In this document: positions 1 to 9,095 of the stretch, one piece after another
Numbering within the stretch: position 1 is the first letter of the stretch
Layout of the letters: each line of letters opens with the position of its first letter
NCBI RefSeq assembly: GCF_023073415.1
Contig: NZ_JADPJL010000005.1
Coordinates: 372,001 to 436,000, forward strand
Length of the DNA: 64,000 nucleotides
Source: Bradyrhizobium sp. 190
GTDB lineage: Bacteria > Pseudomonadota > Alphaproteobacteria > Rhizobiales > Xanthobacteraceae
Direction: 5' to 3'
Position numbers and translations under genes: made by a program
Notes under the pieces: model-generated
Seen by the model: the letters and a program-made list of their open reading frames with translations, nothing else
The model's database searches: none
What the model was told of the DNA's origin: nothing

Positions 1-1007
1 GTCAGGTCCATCGAAATCCGCCCCGCGATCGGGCAGCGTCTGCCGGCGACCACCACCTCGGCGCCACGGGTGCCGTCATTGGCGCTGGCAGCACGGAAAT
101 AGCCGTCGGCATAGCCGGCGGAAACGATCGCTAATCTGGTCGGACGTCGCGCCGTCCAGGTGCCGCCATAGCCGACGGTGTCGCCGCGCTCGACGTTGCG
201 TATCTGAACGATGCGCGCCTTCAGTTCGACGACCGGCTGCATCGGATTGTCGGCTTCCGGCGTCGGATTGATACCGTAAAGCGCGCAGCCCGGCCGCACC
301 AGGTCGAATTGGAATTGAGACCCTAAGAAAACGCCGGACGAATTCGCAAGCGACGCCGGTACGCCGGAGAACACGCTTGCGATCTCGCGAAAGGCCGAGA
401 GTTGCCGGGCGTTGGCGGGATTGTTGAGCAGTTCCGCGGAGGCGAGGTGGCTCATCACGAGCGTAATGCCGTGATCGCCGGCGTTGATCCGCGGGATGAT
501 GCCTTGCGCCTCGGTGACCGTCAGGCCGAGCCGGTTCATGCCGGTATCGATGTGAATGGCCGCACCGCCCGACCAACCCGAGCGGCGGCAGAACACGTCC
601 CATTCGGCGAGTTCGTTGAGGTCGCCGATCACGGGCTTGCAGTCGATCCTGGCGTAGGCCTCGCCGGTGTTCTGGAAGAAGCCGCCGAGCACGTAGAGCG
701 CCGCTCCTGGCACGGCCGCACGCACAACGCGCGCTTCATCGAGCGTGGCGACGAAAAACGTCTTGCAGCCGGCGGCAGCAAGCGCCCGCGCGACCTGTTC
801 GGCGCCGCAGCCATAGCCGTCCGCCTTGACGACACCGGCGCATTCGGCTGGCACCGCCGTCTTCTCGAGCTTGCGCCAGTTGGCGACGATGGCGTCGAGA
901 TCGACCGTCAGCACGCCGGTGGCCGTCACAAGCGCAGCCGCCTGGTTCGCCTCCGGCGAGAGCAGGGTGCCTTGCGGAATGGATTTGGGATCTGGGGCAA
1001 TGTTCAT
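1..1007 (-). CDS. alr: Alanine racemase, C-terminal end outside window
   Basis: Pyridoxal-phosphate enzyme that interconverts L- and D-alanine in the cytoplasm and supplies D-alanine for peptidoglycan. The frame stays open from the ATG at 1007 to base 1, giving about 335 residues; the family usually has 360-390, so a few dozen C-terminal residues are missing. The PLP lysine lies at about residue 61 in VVKADGYGCG. The later motif SAGYADGYFR carries the likely second catalytic tyrosine. It follows dnaB on the same strand after about 46 bases, an arrangement common in alphaproteobacteria, so the two are probably co-transcribed. Family assignment is secure; only the end cannot be seen. Confidence 0.95.
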   Translation of the reverse strand, partial: MNIAPDPKSIPQGTLLSPEANQAAALVTATGVLTVDLDAIVANWRKLEKTAVPAECAGVVKADGYGCGAEQVARALAAAGCKTFFVATLDEARVVRAAVPGAALYVLGGFFQNTGEAYARIDCKPVIGDLNELAEWDVFCRRSGWSGGAAIHIDTGMNRLGLTVTEAQGIIPRINAGDHGITLVMSHLASAELLNNPANARQLSAFREIASVFSGVPASLANSSGVFLGSQFQFDLVRPGCALYGINPTPEADNPMQPVVELKARIVQIRNVERGDTVGYGGTWTARRPTRLAIVSAGYADGYFRAASANDGTRGAEVVVAGRRCPIAGRISMDL

Positions 1008-1053
1008 GCCCCATTTTACGTGGCGGAACGCGGCGGTTCAACCGCCGTTCGCC

Positions 1054-2550
1054 TCAATAGCCGCGGTCGGGCAAGTGGCCATCCTGCGCGAGATCGCTGA
1101 AGCGCGTGAACTGGCCCTCGAACTGCACTTCCACGGTACCGGTGGGGCCGTGGCGCTGCTTGCCGATAATGATTTCGGCCTTGCCGTGCACCAGCGACAT
1201 GTCGAGCTGCCATTTTTCGTATTCGGGCGTGCCGATACGCGGCTCCTTGTTGGCGAGGTAATACTCCTCGCGGTACACGAAGATCACGACGTCGGCGTCC
1301 TGTTCGATCGAACCGGATTCACGCAGGTCGGCCAGTTGCGGCCGCTTGTCGTCGCGGTTTTCGACCTGACGCGAGAGCTGCGACAAGGCGATGATCGGAA
1401 CGTTGAGTTCCTTGGCGAGCGCCTTGAGGCTGGTGGTGATCTCGGTCACTTCCTGCACGCGGTTGTCAGACTTCTTGCCCGAGCCCTGCAGAAGCTGGAT
1501 GTAGTCGATCACGATCATGTCGAGGCCCTTTTGCCGCTTCAGCCGGCGGGCGCGCGCAGTCAGCTGTGAGATCGACAGGCCGCCGGTTTCGTCGACGTAG
1601 AGCGGTAGCGACTGCAGCTCGATCGAATAGTCGCGGATCTTCTCGAAATCGGCCTCGCTGATGCCGCCGCGGCGGATCATGCTCGACGCGATGCTGGTTT
1701 GCTCGGCAAGAATACGTGTGGCGAGCTGTTCGGCGGACATTTCGCAGGAGAAGAAGCCGACGATGCCGCCATTGACGGATTTCATCGTGCCGTCGACCTG
1801 CACCTCGGCACGATGCGCCTTGGCGATGTTGTAGGCGATGTTGGTGGCAAGCGCCGTCTTGCCCATGCCGGGGCGGCCGGCGACGATGATCAAGTCGGAC
1901 GCCTGCAGCCCGCCCATCTTGGTGTCGAGATCGCGCAAGCCCGTGGCAATGCCCGACAGGCTGCCGTCGCGCTGGAAGGCCTTGGCCGCCATGTCGACCG
2001 CAGTGGTCAGCGCCTGCGAGAAGCGCTGGAAGCCGCCGTCGTAACGGCCGGACTCGGCAAGTTCGTAAAGCTGGCGCTCGGCATCCTCGATCTGGGTGCG
2101 CGGGGTAAAATCCACCGGCGCGTCGAAGGCCACATTGACCATGTCCTCGCCGATCCGGATCAGGTCGCGGCGCAGCGACATGTCGTAAACCGTGCGGCCG
2201 TAGTCCTGCGCGTTGATGATCGTGGTCGCCTCGGCCGCGAGGCGCGCGAGGTACTGGCCCACCGTCATGCCGCCGATATCAGTATCGGCGGGCAGGAAGG
2301 TCTTCAACGTGACGGGGGTAGCGACCTTGCCCATCCGGATCAGGCTGCCGGCGGTCTCGAAAATGGTCTGGTGGATCGGCTCGAAGAAGTGCTTCGGCTC
2401 CAGAAAGTCGGAAACCCGGTAGAACGCGTCGTTGTTGACCAGGATGGCGCCCAGCAGGCTCTGCTCCGCCTCGATATTGTGCGGTGCGCTCCGGTAGACC
2501 GGAGTTCCAGCGTCGGGAGCAAGCTTGAGGACGTTCGAATCAGTAGCCAT
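1054..2550 (-). CDS. dnaB: Replicative DNA helicase DnaB
   Basis: Hexameric 5'-3' helicase that unwinds DNA at the replication fork and recruits primase. The 498 residues match the family length. The N-terminal primase-binding domain covers roughly residues 22-125 (SAPHNIEAEQSLLGAIL), followed by a linker and the RecA-like motor. The Walker A motif GRPGMGKT is at about residues 225-232, and the Walker B region follows as MIVIDYIQLLQG. The QLSRQVENR and DLRESGSIEQDADVV segments are typical of DnaB. It lies upstream of alr in the same direction. No intein or other insertion is seen. Confidence 0.98.
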   Translation of the reverse strand: MATDSNVLKLAPDAGTPVYRSAPHNIEAEQSLLGAILVNNDAFYRVSDFLEPKHFFEPIHQTIFETAGSLIRMGKVATPVTLKTFLPADTDIGGMTVGQYLARLAAEATTIINAQDYGRTVYDMSLRRDLIRIGEDMVNVAFDAPVDFTPRTQIEDAERQLYELAESGRYDGGFQRFSQALTTAVDMAAKAFQRDGSLSGIATGLRDLDTKMGGLQASDLIIVAGRPGMGKTALATNIAYNIAKAHRAEVQVDGTMKSVNGGIVGFFSCEMSAEQLATRILAEQTSIASSMIRRGGISEADFEKIRDYSIELQSLPLYVDETGGLSISQLTARARRLKRQKGLDMIVIDYIQLLQGSGKKSDNRVQEVTEITTSLKALAKELNVPIIALSQLSRQVENRDDKRPQLADLRESGSIEQDADVVIFVYREEYYLANKEPRIGTPEYEKWQLDMSLVHGKAEIIIGKQRHGPTGTVEVQFEGQFTRFSDLAQDGHLPDRGY

Positions 2551-2854
2551 GGCGTCAGGTTATGCTCTTGTTTTTTGGCGTTGCTAGGATTTCCGCAAGG
2601 GCCGGCGATAAAGCGCCTGTCCTGGACAAAGCGGAAGCAAAAGCTGGCCGCTATGCACCGTTCTTCAAAAATGTGGATGAATCCGGCGCGCGCGCGCCGT
2701 GAAGCTTGACGGGCTTTCGGTCACAACCAGCCGGTGCGGGTGCGCTTTCCGCAAAAATGCCAGGCAAAATCTTAGGAGGACCTGAACCTTACCGCGACTT
2801 GGACGGACATATCCGAACGCGGGGAGACGTTTCGACCCGCGTCTTAAGCGTTGA
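2551..2854. other. Intergenic stretch upstream of dnaB
   Basis: About 300 bases between dnaB (leftward) and a small leftward membrane peptide. It should contain the dnaB promoter, but I could not pick a convincing -35/-10 pair. No RNA gene, repeat or further coding sequence was recognised. Confidence 0.4.
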
Positions 2855-2971
2855 TCAAACCAGGATCAGGTAGAGGAACGCGAGCAGAGCGGCGCCCACG
2901 CCGGCTACGATCAAGGCGTAGTCGATCCTGATGTCGGAATCGAATGGGGCTGGGTAGGTCTGTCGGCTCAT
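2855..2971 (-). CDS. Small single-pass membrane protein (38 aa)
   Basis: Short frame encoding 38 residues. A polar N-terminus (MSRQTYPAPFDSDIRIDY) is followed by one hydrophobic helix (ALIVAGVGAALLAFLYLILV) that runs to the stop codon, so it would be a tail-anchored peptide. The frame stays open upstream and a GTG at 3019 would give 54 residues (VIYFTEAPGGSSYISAM before the first Met); no strong ribosome binding site decides between them. I do not recognise a family. The charge and hydrophobicity pattern argues for a real gene, but the evidence is only compositional. Confidence 0.5.
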   Translation of the reverse strand: MSRQTYPAPFDSDIRIDYALIVAGVGAALLAFLYLILV

Positions 2972-3121
2972 GGCGGAGATGTACGACGAGCCGCCGGGCG
3001 CTTCTGTGAAGTAGATCACATCGGGTGTGATTTTCTTCGTCGCAGAATGGATTGGTTACGAAATCGGGAACGGGCCGGCGATTTTCGAGTTGCCAGTTGT
3101 GACGGACCGGAAGGACAGGCG

Positions 3122-3328
3122 ATGGGTCAGCAAATCCAGGGATGGCGATCGGCAAGCGGGCAGCGCGCGTGGCTGTCGATGCTGATCGACACGATGGAAG
3201 AGATTTCGCGCCCGGAATTGCGCGCCGTCCCCTGTGATGATCAGTTGCTTGCTGCGTTCCGAGCCCAACTCGCGCGTCCGGCGTTGGCTCTTACGCCTTA
3301 TGCCTCGGCGTACAGCCTGCGGAATTGA
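3122..3328 (+). CDS. Small hypothetical protein (68 aa)
   Basis: Frame of 68 residues starting at an ATG that has a good Shine-Dalgarno sequence (GGAAGGA) eight bases upstream. The protein begins MGQQIQGWRSASGQRAWLSM and contains a short acidic stretch (DTMEEISRPELR), with no membrane segment or known motif. The frame stays open upstream to 3047, but the ribosome binding site favours this start. It ends 21 bases before the convergent cfa-like gene. Function unknown. Confidence 0.45.
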   Translation: MGQQIQGWRSASGQRAWLSMLIDTMEEISRPELRAVPCDDQLLAAFRAQLARPALALTPYASAYSLRN

Positions 3329-3349
3329 CGCCACTATGATTGGAGCGGC

Positions 3350-4600
3350 CTATTCGCCCGCCAACTGTAGCCGCGGCGGCCTGCCGAGTTCCATTCCGCG
3401 CAGCCTCGCTTCTTCCCGGGTAATGTAATCCCGCGTCATCGGCACGACCCTCTGGCGCTTGGTGAGCTGGATCTGGAAATTCATCAGGTTTTGCTTCCGG
3501 AACGACATTTCCGACGCCGCCAGGTAAAATTCCCACATGCGGGCAAAACGCTCGTCATAGAGGCGCACCGCCTCTTCGCGCCGCGCCAGGAAGCGGTCGC
3601 GCCAGGCCTTCAGCGTTTCGGCATAATGCAGCCGCAGGATTTCGATGTCGCTGACCAGCAGGCCCGCCTTCTCGATCGCGGGAATGACCTCGGAAAGGGC
3701 GGGGATATAGCCGCCCGGGAAGATGTATTTCGTGATCCATGGGCTCGTCACATCGGGCCCGGTAGATCGGCAGATCGAGTGCAGCACCATGACGCCGTCG
3801 TCGCTGAGAAGTTCGGCACAGCGCCGGAAATAGGTTTCATAGAAGTCGATGCCGACATGTTCGAACATGCCGACCGACACGATGCGGTCGAACGGGCCGG
3901 CAATATCGCGGTAATCGCTCGGCAGGAATCTTGCCGACCCCGTCAGGTTCTTTTCGGCGGCGCGGGCATTCGAGGACAGCAATTGCTCCGATGACAACGT
4001 GATGCCGGTGACATCGGCGCCGGTCATTTCGGCCAGATAGAGGCCAAGGCCGCCCCAGCCCGAGCCTATGTCGAGCACGCGGTTGCCGCGCCCGATCAGG
4101 AGCTTGGCGGCAAGGTGGCGCTTCTTGGCGAGTTGCGCATCGTCGAGCGTCGTATCAGGCGTTTCGAAATAGGCGCAGCTATATTGCTTGTCGGCGTCGA
4201 GGAAGAGGGAATAGAGCCGCCCGTCGAGGTCGTAGTGATGGGCGACGTTGTTTCTCGCCCGGCCGCGCCAATTGAATTGCCTGGCGTGCCGGCTGAAATA
4301 GCGCAGCCACCATTGCAGCTTGGCCCAACGTGGGACCATTTCGGGCTGGCCGAGCAGGATCTCCAGCGCGTCCGCGATCGAGCCATCCTCGACCACGAAT
4401 GTGCCGTCCATATAGGCTTCGCCGAGCGCCAGTTCGGGATTGAGCAGGATCCGGCGCTGAGTCCGTTCGGTCAGGAACCGGGCCGACACCGGGGGGCCGG
4501 TTCCGTCGCCGCAGGTAAACCTGGTCCCGCTCGCGGCTGTAAATATCATTGTGCCGCGGCGAATGAACTGACCGAGGAAATAACGCAACAACCGGTCCAT
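3350..4600 (-). CDS. Cyclopropane-fatty-acyl-phospholipid synthase family methyltransferase
   Basis: SAM-dependent enzyme expected to methylenate the double bond of unsaturated acyl chains in membrane phospholipids. From the ATG at 4600 it has 416 residues, similar to other Cfa proteins. The SAM-binding motif I is VLDIGSGWGGLGLYLAE, and the family segments HYDLDGRLYSLFLD, SCAYFETPDTTLDDAQ and SVGMFEHVG are present. An upstream in-frame ATG at 4684 would add 28 residues with no family resemblance, so the internal start was chosen. It stands alone on the minus strand. Cfa versus a related fatty-acid methyltransferase cannot be separated from sequence alone. Confidence 0.88.
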   Translation of the reverse strand: MDRLLRYFLGQFIRRGTMIFTAASGTRFTCGDGTGPPVSARFLTERTQRRILLNPELALGEAYMDGTFVVEDGSIADALEILLGQPEMVPRWAKLQWWLRYFSRHARQFNWRGRARNNVAHHYDLDGRLYSLFLDADKQYSCAYFETPDTTLDDAQLAKKRHLAAKLLIGRGNRVLDIGSGWGGLGLYLAEMTGADVTGITLSSEQLLSSNARAAEKNLTGSARFLPSDYRDIAGPFDRIVSVGMFEHVGIDFYETYFRRCAELLSDDGVMVLHSICRSTGPDVTSPWITKYIFPGGYIPALSEVIPAIEKAGLLVSDIEILRLHYAETLKAWRDRFLARREEAVRLYDERFARMWEFYLAASEMSFRKQNLMNFQIQLTKRQRVVPMTRDYITREEARLRGMELGRPPRLQLAGE

Positions 4601-4864
4601 CGAAGCACCAATGGAGCGAGCGACTGTTACACCTACTGACGCACCCCGGAACCGCTGGTTCCAAGGATGGATCAATAAAATCATAAGTACGATGATGCCG
4701 TGGCGCTAGTGTGTTGGAGTCAAAGCGGATGTTCACAAATGTCACACTCACGCAGATGCGTACTGAGCGCGCTTCCATTCGCGTCATAATGGGCTAAAAG
4801 GTGACCCCGCCGCTGGCTACGTTGTGCGACGCCGCAGCGATTCGACGTCTGGAGAAGTTAGGGA

Positions 4865-5893
4865 ATGTTGAGCCGAGCGCTCAGTATAGCGACGGTGACG
4901 CTCCTGATCGGCTGCCTCACAGCAGGCGTGGTGTGGGCGGTGGAAAATCTCGACGCCGGCAAGAGTCCCTCCCAGATATTCTCGAACACCTGCAGCGCCT
5001 GCCACAAGAGCCCGCGCGGCCTGTTGAAGAACACGTCGACTTCGTCGTTGCCGGGGTTTCTGCGCCAGCACTATACGACCGGCACCGACATGGCCTCGTT
5101 GCTTTCTTCCTATCTGATATCCAACGGGGCTGCCGACCCGCGGTATCAGAGCAAGGATCAGCCGAAGAAGAAGGACGCCAAGCAGGACGGCAGGCCGGAT
5201 CAGCCCGACCGGCTCGGTCGCCGGCAGCCACCGGCTGCACCTGCGCGGGACGCTTCCCGGCCGGACGCCGACGGAGCACCACCGCAAGGCGAGGGCGCGC
5301 GTCCGGGCCGAGACGCGAAGCGGTTCGCACGTCCGCAAGCGGCGCCCGATGCCGCCAAGCCTGCAGATGGACAGGCCCCGGTGCAGGCCGCGACCGACAG
5401 CAAATCGGGCGTCAGGCAGAAGCAGGGCAGACGTGGCAAGCCCGCCGCCGAAGAACCGCCGAAAACCGAGCAGGCAGCCCCTGGCGATGCCGCGAAGGAA
5501 GAAGATGCGTCGCGGGATGCCGCCAAGGCTGAAACTGCCGCGACCGATCCCGCCAAGACCGATGCGATCAAGACCGACGCGATCAAGGGCGAGGGCGACA
5601 AGCCGGCCAGCGAGGCAACGAAGCCCGTAGGCGAAACAGAAAAGCCGGCACGCGAGGGCGGACCCGAGACCGCCAAGGTCGATGCTCCCAAGGAGAACGT
5701 CGGCAGCGAGCCTAACCCGCTCCGGTCTGATCCGGTGTCGCCGGTCACCGCGGCGCCGCCAGCTTCCGCAGCGACCGCGCCTGAGCCGGCCCCAGATTCT
5801 CCCGCAGCCGCGTCTCCACCGGTAACGGCTACGACGCCCGCACCGCCGCCGGCAACACCCGCCGGCCCGCCCGTTCCGCCCATCTCGCGCTAG
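4865..5893 (+). CDS. Exported CxxCH protein with long low-complexity tail
   Basis: A 342-residue protein of unknown function. Residues 1-25 form a signal peptide or N-terminal anchor (ATVTLLIGCLTAGVVWAVEN). Residues 39-46 contain one c-type heme motif, CSACHKS, in a short conserved-looking domain of about 75 residues (SPSQIFSNTCSACHKSPRG, later FLRQHYTTGTDM). The remaining roughly 240 residues are low-complexity Ala/Pro/Lys/Asp/Glu sequence, first basic, then acidic-alternating, ending in a Pro-rich stretch. The start has GGAGAAG upstream. A single CxxCH suggests a monoheme periplasmic protein, but no clear distal Met ligand was identified, so heme binding is an inference. Confidence 0.75.
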   Translation: MLSRALSIATVTLLIGCLTAGVVWAVENLDAGKSPSQIFSNTCSACHKSPRGLLKNTSTSSLPGFLRQHYTTGTDMASLLSSYLISNGAADPRYQSKDQPKKKDAKQDGRPDQPDRLGRRQPPAAPARDASRPDADGAPPQGEGARPGRDAKRFARPQAAPDAAKPADGQAPVQAATDSKSGVRQKQGRRGKPAAEEPPKTEQAAPGDAAKEEDASRDAAKAETAATDPAKTDAIKTDAIKGEGDKPASEATKPVGETEKPAREGGPETAKVDAPKENVGSEPNPLRSDPVSPVTAAPPASAATAPEPAPDSPAAASPPVTATTPAPPPATPAGPPVPPISR

Positions 5894-5944
5894 AATTTTC
5901 AGATTGCCGGATGCCCGTCGATGCTGTGATGTCGCTTGACCAGT

Positions 5945-5963
5945 TCTAGAGCATAGCTCTAGA
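5945..5963. promoter_or_regulatory. Palindromic operator of the adjacent TetR gene
   Basis: Perfect inverted repeat of eight bases, TCTAGAGC, spaced by ATA from GCTCTAGA, ending 34 bases before the TetR start codon. A TTGACC hexamer at 5936-5941 lies just upstream and a TAGAGT hexamer (5960-5965) overlaps the right arm with an 18-base spacer, so repressor binding would block this promoter. Autoregulation is inferred from position and symmetry. Confidence 0.6.
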
Positions 5964-5997
5964 GTAATAATCCAACGGTCTCGAAAGACGGACGCGG

Positions 5998-6603
5998 ATG
6001 ACCACTGCACGCGAGGATCTGCTGGCGGCGGGATTGGCGGTATTCGACCGCGACGGTTTCGAGGGAGCCACCGTGGCCGCCATCAGAACCCGCGCGCAGG
6101 CGTCCAATGGCAGCTTCTTCCATTTCTTCGGATCGAAGAAGGAGCTGGCCGGCACGCTGTTCCTGGAAATTCTCGCCCGTTACCACGCCGCCGTCATCGC
6201 GGCGGTCGATGAATCCTGCAGCGCGCGGGAAGGCGTGGCGCGGCTGATCCGGGCGCATCTCGAATGGGTCGTCAAATCCAGGCGCGAGGCGCGCTATCTG
6301 TTCGAAATCTCCCGCAGTGAATGGACCGAGGAGATCCGGGGCGCGCAGCGCGCACAGAATTCGCGCCTTGCTGAAGCCGTCGAGCGATGGCGCGTGCCGT
6401 TGGTTGAGCGCGGCGAATTGCTGCCGATGACGTCGTCACTGTTCTTCAGCCAGATTATCGGACCGGCGCAAATTTTTTGCCGCGCATGGCTGTCGGGCCG
6501 CGATCGCGCCGATCCAAGAGCGCAGGCCGACATCCTGATCGCCTGTGCCATTCGCGCGGTGGTCGCGCCCGATGCGATCCACCAACCGGGAGAAACCGTA
6601 TAA
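5998..6603 (+). CDS. TetR/AcrR family transcriptional regulator
   Basis: A 201-residue DNA-binding repressor. The N-terminal helix-turn-helix covers about residues 7-52, with FEGATVAAIRTRAQASNGSFFHFFGSKKELAGTLF being the typical TetR recognition region (quoted here as FEGATVAAIRTRAQ and SFFHFFGSKKEL). The rest is the helical ligand-binding domain. A palindrome sits directly upstream, and the gene overlaps a hotdog-fold thioesterase, so the two probably form an operon controlled by an acyl-CoA or related ligand. The ligand is unknown. Confidence 0.9.
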   Translation: MTTAREDLLAAGLAVFDRDGFEGATVAAIRTRAQASNGSFFHFFGSKKELAGTLFLEILARYHAAVIAAVDESCSAREGVARLIRAHLEWVVKSRREARYLFEISRSEWTEEIRGAQRAQNSRLAEAVERWRVPLVERGELLPMTSSLFFSQIIGPAQIFCRAWLSGRDRADPRAQADILIACAIRAVVAPDAIHQPGETV

Positions 6604-7096
6604 TGCGAATAACGATCCCGACTTCGCGCCGATCGCGACCCGTATCCGCGACAATGTCGGGCGCCAAGGCTTCATGACCCATATCGGGGCGGAGCTGTCC
6701 GAGCTGACGCGCGGCACGTGCACGCTTGCGGTCGACCGCCGGCCGGAACTGTTACAGCAGCACGGCCTGTTCCACGGCGGCGTCACCGCCTTCCTGGTCG
6801 ACAATGCCACCACCATTGCGGCCGCGACATCGCGGGGGCAGTCGGCGCTGACGGCGGAATACAAATTGAACCTGCTGTCGCCGGCTGCAGGCGAGCGCCT
6901 GATCTGCCGGGCGCGCGTGATCAAGCCCGGACGTCAGGTCGCCGTGGTTGCGGCCGACGTGTTCTGCGTGACCGACGGTGTCGAGAAGCACACTGCGACT
7001 GCGCTAGCGTCGATTGCCATGCTCGACGAGAAGCGGCTGCCAGAATCCCAAGCCCGGCCTGAGGGGCCGGGCTTGAAACTCATCACAGCGCGATAG
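6572..7096 (+). CDS. PaaI-type hotdog-fold thioesterase
   Basis: Probable acyl-CoA thioesterase of 174 residues. The 4HBT/PaaI core is visible as QQHGLFHGGVTAFLVDNATT, with the HGG motif before the central helix, and YKLNLLSPAAGERLICRARV in the following strands. The ATG at 6572 overlaps the end of the TetR gene by 32 bases, implying translational coupling; a further in-frame start exists at 6545. The last 15 residues are encoded across a strong GC hairpin and are not part of the fold. Substrate unknown; the TetR neighbour suggests an acyl-CoA or aromatic acyl-CoA. Confidence 0.82.
   Translation: MRSTNREKPYNANNDPDFAPIATRIRDNVGRQGFMTHIGAELSELTRGTCTLAVDRRPELLQQHGLFHGGVTAFLVDNATTIAAATSRGQSALTAEYKLNLLSPAAGERLICRARVIKPGRQVAVVAADVFCVTDGVEKHTATALASIAMLDEKRLPESQARPEGPGLKLITAR
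7050..7074. terminator. GC-rich hairpin at the thioesterase 3' end
   Basis: Perfect 10-base stem AAGCCCGGCC/GGCCGGGCTT with a five-base loop, lying inside the last codons of the thioesterase and 29 bases from the convergent rplI stop. Neither strand has a run of T after the stem, so it is not a canonical intrinsic terminator. It may still separate the two convergent transcripts. Confidence 0.4.
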
Positions 7097-7102
7097 GACG
7101 CG

Positions 7103-7702
7103 TTACTTCTCGGTCGCAGCGGGCGCCGGCGCCTCGTCGTCGTGCTGGGCTTCCGGATCGAAGAACTCGCCGGCTGCGGCGAGCGCCTCGGCGGCGGCGT
7201 CCTGGTCTTCCTGACGGGTCGAGATGTCCTCGCCGCGGTTGATGCGCTCGGCTTCGTCGGCGCTGCGCGCCACGGTGACGCTGACGCTGACTTCGACTTC
7301 CGGATGCACGGCGATGGCGATCTCGTGCTTGCCGATGGTCTTGATCGGCGCATCCAGCAGAACCTGGCTGCGGCTGATGATGACGCCGTCGGCCTCGAAG
7401 GAAGCGATGATGTCGCGCACGCTTACCGAGCCGAACAGCTGACCGGTTTCGGAAGCTTGGCGCAGCACGATCACGTTGCGGCCGTTGATCTTCTCCGCGA
7501 CCTTGGTCGCTTCGCCCTTGGCCTTGAGGTTGTTGGCCTCGAGCTCGGCCTTCATGCCGTCGAACTTGGCGCGGTTGTCGGCGGTGGCGCGCAGCGCCTT
7601 GCCGCGCTTGAGCAGAAAGTTGCGGGCAAACCCGTCCTTGACGCGGACGACTTCGCCCATCTGACCGAGTTTGGCGACGCGTTCCAGCAAGATGACTTCC
7701 AT
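7103..7702 (-). CDS. rplI: 50S ribosomal protein L9
   Basis: Ribosomal protein bL9, which binds 23S rRNA. The 199 residues start [19 protein letters not shown] and continue with [17 protein letters not shown], the family signature. The ATG at 7702 has a strong AAAGGAG eight bases upstream, so the longer frame from 7825 is not the start. The C-terminal extension after about residue 150 is rich in Ala, Glu and Asp, as in other alphaproteobacteria. Last gene of the rpsF-rpsR-DUF2232-rplI operon. Confidence 0.98.
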   Translation of the reverse strand: MEVILLERVAKLGQMGEVVRVKDGFARNFLLKRGKALRATADNRAKFDGMKAELEANNLKAKGEATKVAEKINGRNVIVLRQASETGQLFGSVSVRDIIASFEADGVIISRSQVLLDAPIKTIGKHEIAIAVHPEVEVSVSVTVARSADEAERINRGEDISTRQEDQDAAAEALAAAGEFFDPEAQHDDEAPAPAATEK

Positions 7703-7754
7703 TTTCGTTCTCCTTTGAGTGTTCGGTATGCGGTTGAAGTGAATGGTTGCAGTT

Positions 7755-8726
7755 TCAGGACGCCGGCAAGGGCGGCGGCTTGCCGCGCAAATAGCGTTGG
7801 CGAATGCCAAAGACCGCATCCGCAAGGCCGAGCGCGATCATCGCCAGCACCGGCCAGCCAAACGCGACAACAATCGCGTAAATGCAGCAGAGCCAGAAGG
7901 CCCGGCTCTTGAGCGCCAGCGTCAGCGTGTGCAGCACGGCAAAGCCGGTGAGGCCGTAGGCCATCATCAGCGCGGTCGTCGCGATTTGTGCGAACATCGC
8001 GGCGAGCCCGCCGATAAAGCAAAAAGCCAGCGCGACCGACAGCGCCACCAGCGTCATCGGCGGCAATTCCGCGCTCTTCAGATCGGGCCATGGCCGGTGC
8101 AGCCGGCCGGACGTCGCCGTGATCTTGCCGGCGAGCCAGAGGTTGAGCGTCAACGTCATCATGGCGACGATCGTTGCGGCCGCCGGCGCGACGATGGCAA
8201 GCGCTGCGACCCAGCGTTCGATATCGGCCGACGACGCCGAATCGCGCGCCCCCAGAATTCGCAACAGCCCGCGGCGCAGCGAGTTGGTGATGGTCTCGGC
8301 ATCGGTGCCAAGCGTCAGCATGGCCGCAATCGTGGCCAATGCGGCAAAGCCTGCGATCCAGAGCAGGATGCGGCCGACCGGATACCATTCGAGCTGCGGC
8401 GCGGCCGGTGCCGAACCATTTCCGGCGGCTGCACCGGGCAGCGGCCGTCCCAGCAGCGAGAGGTGGCCGAGCCACCAGGCGGGCAGCGCAACGGTGATGG
8501 CAAAGGCGATGCAATAGGGCAGGCCGAAGATCGCGCCAAGACCGGAAGCGGCGACAATGCCGCCGACCGTCGCTGCGATCGGTCCCCATCCCAGGGCCGC
8601 CACCATCAGCGGCAGCGGCGCCAGATAGAACAGCAGCAATGAGATCAGCGCGCCCGAGATGATCGAGGCGAACATCAGCGCCGACGCGCAGCCGGCTGCA
8701 AGACCAATGAGGACAATCGCGATCAT
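7755..8726 (-). CDS. DUF2232 integral membrane protein
   Basis: Polytopic membrane protein of 323 residues with about eight hydrophobic segments, starting with [19 protein letters not shown]. It matches the DUF2232 family, which in alphaproteobacteria sits between rpsR and rplI; its molecular role is not known. The ATG at 8726 has AAAGGAG about ten bases upstream and is preferred over the upstream in-frame start at 8777. The long conserved position inside a ribosomal operon suggests a growth-linked envelope function, but this is inference. Confidence 0.85.
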   Translation of the reverse strand: MIAIVLIGLAAGCASALMFASIISGALISLLLFYLAPLPLMVAALGWGPIAATVGGIVAASGLGAIFGLPYCIAFAITVALPAWWLGHLSLLGRPLPGAAAGNGSAPAAPQLEWYPVGRILLWIAGFAALATIAAMLTLGTDAETITNSLRRGLLRILGARDSASSADIERWVAALAIVAPAAATIVAMMTLTLNLWLAGKITATSGRLHRPWPDLKSAELPPMTLVALSVALAFCFIGGLAAMFAQIATTALMMAYGLTGFAVLHTLTLALKSRAFWLCCIYAIVVAFGWPVLAMIALGLADAVFGIRQRYLRGKPPPLPAS

Positions 8727-8850
8727 CAGCTGTCCCGCTCCTTTCGAGCGGTTAGAGGTCGTCTTGACCCCAACCATCGGCGACCGGACGACCCGGAAGC
8801 CTTATGAAGAATTGCAACCGGCGGCGCGGACGCCGCCGGTCGAAGAGGTC

Positions 8851-9090
8851 TTAGCGAATAACGTAGGGCAGCAGGCCGAGGAAACGCGAGCGCTTGATGG
8901 CGCGCGCGAGCTCACGCTGCTTCTTGGCGGAGACGGCCGTGATGCGGCTCGGCACGATCTTGCCGCGCTCCGACACGTAACGCATCAACAGCTTGGAATC
9001 CTTGTAGTCGATCTTCGGCGCATTCGGACCCGTGAACGGGCAGGTCTTGCGGCGACGGAAAAACGGACGGCGTGCACCAGCTTCAGCCAT
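8851..9090 (-). CDS. rpsR: 30S ribosomal protein S18
   Basis: Small-subunit protein bS18, which pairs with S6 on 16S rRNA. The 79 residues contain [19 protein letters not shown] and the basic C-terminal part [20 protein letters not shown], both typical of S18. It begins five bases after rpsF stops. CPFTG holds a single cysteine, so this is not the four-Cys zinc form. Confidence 0.98.
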   Translation of the reverse strand: MAEAGARRPFFRRRKTCPFTGPNAPKIDYKDSKLLMRYVSERGKIVPSRITAVSAKKQRELARAIKRSRFLGLLPYVIR

Positions 9091-9095
9091 GATTC

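Noticed and set aside
1..603. Minus-strand frame at 76-603 as a gene at the window edge
   Set aside because: It is out of frame with alanine racemase, whose own frame is open to base 1 with the PLP-lysine motif.
7050..7074. Bidirectional intrinsic terminator
   Set aside because: The stem is strong but neither strand has the T-run needed; it is listed only as a hairpin with low confidence.
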